Source: Candidatus Agrococcus pullicola (lineage in GTDB: Bacteria; Actinomycetota; Actinomycetes; Actinomycetales; Microbacteriaceae). Taken from it: a stretch of DNA of 8,416 nucleotides. The notes below the pieces were generated by a model that ran no database searches, was not told where the DNA came from, and was given only the letters and a program-made list of their open reading frames with translations. The position numbers were made by a program, and so were the translations under genes. Positions 5,615 through 8,416 of this stretch are shown here, one piece after another (the stretch's first letter is position 1; the number at the start of each line of letters is the position of its first letter). The DNA lies in contig DXDC01000134.1 in assembly GCA_019115685.1 (NCBI GenBank), positions 1 through 8,416 on the forward strand. The letters are read 5' to 3'.

Positions 5615-6281
5615 CGAAGCCGCTTTCCGTCAACGCTACGATCGCGTCCATCGCGGCCAGTGCATCCGGCCCCTCCACCCGATAGCTCACCTCTGCACCC
5701 TTGGACAGACCCAGCGCCATGACTTTCAACAGAGATTTGGCGTCTGTTCCGTTCACCGTTACCGATGATTCGAACGTCATCGCCAGTTTCACGAGTTCGC
5801 TCGCCGGGCGTGCGTGCAACCCCGCTTCGTTCGTAAGCCGTACGGTTCGTTCCGCAACGGGAGCGTCATCGACCGCGACACCGACACCGTCTTGCGTCGT
5901 TGCCGCAGATGAACCACGTGCGCTCTCCGCTGCGTCGAGCACTGCTGCCAGCGCTCCCCCGGTTTGCGCTTGCACAGCTGCGGCAATCGTTCCTTCAACT
6001 ATGGGGGCGTCCGCTAACCGGATCTGCGACTGACGATCCTCGTCCAAGAACTCGATGACCGTCTCCGCAGTCATGACCGCGCTGCCCAGGTCGCACAGCA
6101 CGACGGCCTCCTCAGTATTCGCGACGGCCGCTTCCAAGCGATCGAAGCTCGTACCGATCCCGCCATCATCCGTCCCTCCCACGGCATGGATGCGCACATC
6201 CGGCGCCATCTGCCCCGCGAGTTCGACGATACCCTCGGCAATTTTCGCGGAGTGAGACACGATGACGAGGTCGATACTCAC
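5607..6281 (-). CDS. dhaM: DhaM, PTS-dependent dihydroxyacetone kinase phosphotransferase subunit
   Basis: DhaM carries phosphate from the phosphotransferase system to the ADP bound in DhaL. The 224-residue protein has two domains. An EIIA-Man-like domain (about 1-125) starts LVIVSHS with the phosphorylatable His10 and includes GGTDDGGIGTS (35-45) and LCDLGSAVMTAE (62-73). An HPr-like domain (about 144-224) contains NEAGLHARPASELVKLA with active His156, and KSLLKVMALG with Ser183 at the place of HPr Ser46. An alanine-rich linker joins them. It lacks the additional Enzyme I-like domain found in the E. coli protein, so phosphate must come from Enzyme I (and possibly HPr) encoded elsewhere. The start is GTG 6279-6281, whose last bases overlap the dhaL stop as GTGA, which implies translational coupling. 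It is the last gene of the dha operon. Confidence 0.95.
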   Translation of the reverse strand: MSIDLVIVSHSAKIAEGIVELAGQMAPDVRIHAVGGTDDGGIGTSFDRLEAAVANTEEAVVLCDLGSAVMTAETVIEFLDEDRQSQIRLADAPIVEGTIAAAVQAQTGGALAAVLDAAESARGSSAATTQDGVGVAVDDAPVAERTVRLTNEAGLHARPASELVKLAMTFESSVTVNGTDAKSLLKVMALGLSKGAEVSYRVEGPDALAAMDAIVALTESGFGE

Positions 6282-6913
6282 CTCTGCACTCCCGCGGACA
6301 GCAGGAGCGCCGTGGATTCCGCCCCTGGGTCTCGGTGCCCGATAGCGCGCTCACCGAGGTAGCTGGCTCTTCCTTTTTTCGCGACGAGCGGCTCAGTCTC
6401 GGCAGCGCCCTTGTGAGCGGCATCCGCCGCAGCCGTCAACGCTTCCAGCGCCGTTCCACCATCTGACGCTGTCAGCTCCGCCGCTTCCGCCGCCGGCAAC
6501 CAGGCATCGACCATGGTCTTGTCTCCCCGCTCGGCTTTCCCTCTCGCCTGTACACCCTCCGCCGCTGCACGCAGAAATGCAGCAAGACCTAGACCGTCCA
6601 AGCTCTCTTGACCGGCAATCGCAATCGATCCCTTCAAGAACGCCGTACCGTAGAGCGGGCCGCTCGCACCTCCTACAGTGGAGATGAGCGTTGTCGCAAC
6701 GACCTTCAATACGTCGGCGGGCAGCCCCGGGTCAGATTCCGACTCCAGCTTGCTCGCGACCGCCGTGAACCCGCGCTGCATGTTCGCGCCGTGGTCACCG
6801 TCGCCGATCGCCCTGTCGAGCGCGGTCAGCGCCGATTCGTGCTCGGCCACGACCCGGGCTGCGCGTTGCATCCATGCCGCGACGTCGGCTCCGTCCAGTG
6901 CGTTTTCACTCAT
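6278..6913 (-). CDS. dhaL: DhaL, ADP-binding subunit of dihydroxyacetone kinase
   Basis: DhaL holds a tightly bound ADP that DhaM rephosphorylates, and it transfers the phosphate to dihydroxyacetone on DhaK, yielding dihydroxyacetone phosphate for glycolysis. The 211-residue protein is of normal family length. The magnesium-binding aspartates are seen in LDRAIGDGDHGANM (D33, D38, D40, the same spacing as D30, D35 and D37 of the E. coli protein). GGASGPLYG (81-89) and GRASYLGERAIGHRDPGA (181-198) form the nucleotide-binding loops of the alpha-barrel. The ATG is at 6911-6913, with a GAGGG about 9 nt upstream. The gene is 39 nt downstream of dhaK and overlaps dhaM. Confidence 0.96.
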   Translation of the reverse strand: MSENALDGADVAAWMQRAARVVAEHESALTALDRAIGDGDHGANMQRGFTAVASKLESESDPGLPADVLKVVATTLISTVGGASGPLYGTAFLKGSIAIAGQESLDGLGLAAFLRAAAEGVQARGKAERGDKTMVDAWLPAAEAAELTASDGGTALEALTAAADAAHKGAAETEPLVAKKGRASYLGERAIGHRDPGAESTALLLSAGVQR

Positions 6914-6952
6914 CGCCAGCGTCCCTCTTCCTCTCTCGACGCGCCACCGAGC

Positions 6953-7957
6953 TCACACGCCCCAGCGCAACGACGCAGTATTGACAGGAGCATCGAACAG
7001 TTCTGCGAGTTCGTCATCCAGCTGCAACAGGGTTATCGACACACCCTGCATTTCGAGGCTGGTCACGTAGTCACCGACCAGTGAGCGCTCGACGTGGATG
7101 CCGCGTTCAGCCAAGACCTCTGCGACACGACGGTAGACGATATAGAGCTCAGAGCCGGGAGTGCCTCCCATCCCGTTCACAAGTACCGCAACGCGATCGT
7201 CGCGCTCGTACGGAAGGTCTTCGAGGATGGGGTCGAGAAGCCTGTCCACGAGGCGATCGGCAGGCTCGATGCCAATGCGTTCGCGCCCCGGTTCTCCGTG
7301 GATTCCGATGCCGATCTCGATTTCATCATCGTCCAGCGTGAAACTGGGCTCACCCGCGTGTGGCACTGTGCACGGCGTCAGAGCGAGCCCCATGCTGCGG
7401 GTCTTGCCGTTGACCCGACGCGCGACCTCAGCGACGCTGGCGAGATCGTCTCCGCGCTCCGCAGCCGCTCCGGCGATCTTCTCGACAAGCAGAGTTCCCG
7501 CGACACCGCGTCGGCCGGCCGTGAACAGCGAATCCTTGACGGCCACGTCATCATCAACGATGACGGACTCCACCTCGATGCCTTCGGCGAGTGCAAGATC
7601 AGCAGCGGTTTCGAAGTTCAGCACGTCACCGGTGTAGTTCTTCACGATGAACAGAACGCCCGCACCGGCATCGACGGCTTTCGCGGCAGCGAGGATCGGA
7701 TCCGGGGTAGGCGAGGTGAAGACGGGCCCCGGAACCGCCGCATCCAGCATGCCAGCACCGACGAAGCCCGCGTGCAGGGGCTCATGCCCAGAACCGCCGC
7801 CGGAAACGAGTGCGACCTTGCCATCCACAGGCGCATCCTTCCGTCGCACGAAGAAGGGCGGTTCTTCTTCAGCCACCACGATCGACGAGTGGGCGAGCGC
7901 GAACCCCCGCACCGTTTCACGCACCACCTCTTCGGGGTTGTTGATCAACTTCTTCAC
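6953..7957 (-). CDS. dhaK: DhaK, dihydroxyacetone-binding subunit of dihydroxyacetone kinase
   Basis: DhaK binds dihydroxyacetone covalently through a histidine hemiaminal and presents it to DhaL-ATP. The 334-residue protein shows [16 protein letters not shown] (52-67), the [13 protein letters not shown] segment (110-122), and GIGIHGEPG (216-224), in which His220 corresponds to the substrate-binding histidine. [11 protein letters not shown] (261-271) and a [15 protein letters not shown] tail (297-311) are also typical of the family. The start is GTG 7955-7957, preceded by AAGGAG with 5-nt spacing; an ATG two bases upstream is out of frame. It is the first gene of a dhaK-dhaL-dhaM operon with a recognisable promoter and a palindromic site upstream. 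No regulator or glycerol dehydrogenase gene lies inside the window. Confidence 0.96.
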   Translation of the reverse strand: MKKLINNPEEVVRETVRGFALAHSSIVVAEEEPPFFVRRKDAPVDGKVALVSGGGSGHEPLHAGFVGAGMLDAAVPGPVFTSPTPDPILAAAKAVDAGAGVLFIVKNYTGDVLNFETAADLALAEGIEVESVIVDDDVAVKDSLFTAGRRGVAGTLLVEKIAGAAAERGDDLASVAEVARRVNGKTRSMGLALTPCTVPHAGEPSFTLDDDEIEIGIGIHGEPGRERIGIEPADRLVDRLLDPILEDLPYERDDRVAVLVNGMGGTPGSELYIVYRRVAEVLAERGIHVERSLVGDYVTSLEMQGVSITLLQLDDELAELFDAPVNTASLRWGV

Positions 7958-7980
7958 ATCGGCTCCTTACGATGAACAGT

Positions 7981-7992
7981 GATTTCTAAATC
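7981..7992. promoter_or_regulatory. candidate operator of the dha operon
   Basis: GATTT-CT-AAATC is a perfect inverted repeat with 5-bp arms. It overlaps the dhaK -10 box (7989-7994) and the predicted transcription start, which is where a repressor would block RNA polymerase. It stands out as an A/T-rich palindrome in GC-rich surroundings. The regulator cannot be named. Confidence 0.5.
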
Positions 7993-8016
7993 TACGCCCC
8001 GGAGCGTCCCCGTCAA
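7989..8016 (-). promoter_or_regulatory. sigma-70-type promoter of dhaKLM
   Basis: On the minus strand TTGACG (8016 down to 8011) is followed by a 16-nt spacer and TAGATT (7994 down to 7989). The start site would fall near 7982, giving a leader of about 25 nt that includes the AAGGAG ribosome site at 7970-7965. This is the best promoter match in the window. Confidence 0.65.
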
Positions 8017-8041
8017 TAGGAATGTTGCGCGAACCTCGCGG

Positions 8042-8416
8042 TCAAGGTGCGTAGAAGCGGCCGATCGGCCGGTACGCGGGGTCGAATAGCACGATCAGCG
8101 CCATCGCTGCGATCAACATAACGATAATCATGCGCGCAACGCTCGACCACAGCAGGAGGCGCGCGTACCATTCTTTATCGCCGTTCAAGGCGAGCGGATA
8201 CCGGAGCACCCGGCATATGCAGAGCACCGCGGGCACATCCAGGAAGAGCGCGAAGAACACCCACGCCATGCGGAACTGTCGAGTCACCTCATGGCGCGCT
8301 TCTACAAGCACGGGGATGCGCGCAGCAAGGTACTCCGCCCCGCAGATCGGCACGAGAGCTCTGCAGTAGCCGTCGAACCAGGAACACAGCGCGAGTATCG
8401 CGATTCCCGTCACGGC
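8042..8416 (-). CDS. membrane protein of unknown function (partial, 5' end beyond window)
   Basis: The frame is open from the window edge to a TGA at 8042-8044 and gives 124 residues. There is a GTG at 8411-8413, but nothing shows it is the start, and the frame continues to the edge, so the gene probably begins outside. Two clear hydrophobic helices are seen, at about residues 48-69 (MAWVFFALFLDVPAVLCICRVL) and 88-110 (LWSSVARMIIVMLIAAMALIVLF), with a weaker one at the beginning. A polar loop DKEWYARL separates the two helices, and the tail is short (PAYRPIGRFYAP). Four cysteines lie in or near the first two hydrophobic stretches. I do not recognise the family. It is on the same strand as dhaKLM but 84 nt upstream, with the dha promoter in between, so it is probably not part of that operon. 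Confidence 0.6.
   Translation of the reverse strand, partial: AVTGIAILALCSWFDGYCRALVPICGAEYLAARIPVLVEARHEVTRQFRMAWVFFALFLDVPAVLCICRVLRYPLALNGDKEWYARLLLWSSVARMIIVMLIAAMALIVLFDPAYRPIGRFYAP

Noticed and set aside
7094..7975. 293-codon open frame on the + strand
   Set aside because: It is antisense to dhaK, whose motifs are unmistakable. The frame is a by-product of codon bias.
8028..8040. CGCG-N5-CGCG stem just after the membrane protein gene as a terminator
   Set aside because: A 4-bp stem without a T-run is too weak and too common in GC-rich DNA.

Overview
The window looks like chromosome of a high-GC actinobacterium, possibly Microbacteriaceae-like. The signs are GC-rich third codon positions, GTG starts, apparent leaderless genes with TANNNT boxes, and Actinobacteria-type LysR, small GNAT and LLM proteins. 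No genus can be named from sequence alone. I see no rRNA, tRNA, transposase or CRISPR array.

Left part (1-1620, + strand). A long 5' region carries a 15-bp palindrome and a 20-codon leader ORF (217-279) with a near-ideal Shine-Dalgarno. It is followed by a bacterial RIO1-type protein kinase (315-1151). Complementary segments in the leader can pair with the leader's own ribosome site, with the leader/kinase junction and with the kinase ribosome site. This looks like a translational attenuator and is the most novel-looking part of the window. Right behind the kinase stop lies the C-terminal part of a SAM-dependent methyltransferase that has lost its SAM-binding N-terminal half (1152-1620), a gene remnant.

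Middle part (1631-5270, - strand). Read in the direction of transcription the order is a LysR-type regulator, an LLM-class flavin oxidoreductase, an AlkZ-like winged-helix protein and a small lipoprotein. The LLM and winged-helix genes are 21 nt apart and probably cotranscribed. The LysR gene is divergent from a small GNAT-fold acetyltransferase (5313-5597, +). The 42-nt gap between them holds a perfect LysR-type T-N11-A dyad and two TANNNT boxes, each exactly 6 nt upstream of its ATG, so both genes may be leaderless and share an operator.

Right part (5607-7957, - strand). A dhaK-dhaL-dhaM operon encodes the PTS-dependent dihydroxyacetone kinase. DhaK binds dihydroxyacetone, DhaL carries ADP, and DhaM (EIIA-Man-like plus HPr domains) passes phosphate from the PTS to DhaL. 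A promoter upstream of dhaK (TTGACG-N16-TAGATT) has a 12-bp palindrome over its -10 box, a candidate operator. At the right edge is the C-terminal part of an unrecognised membrane protein (8042-8416, -).
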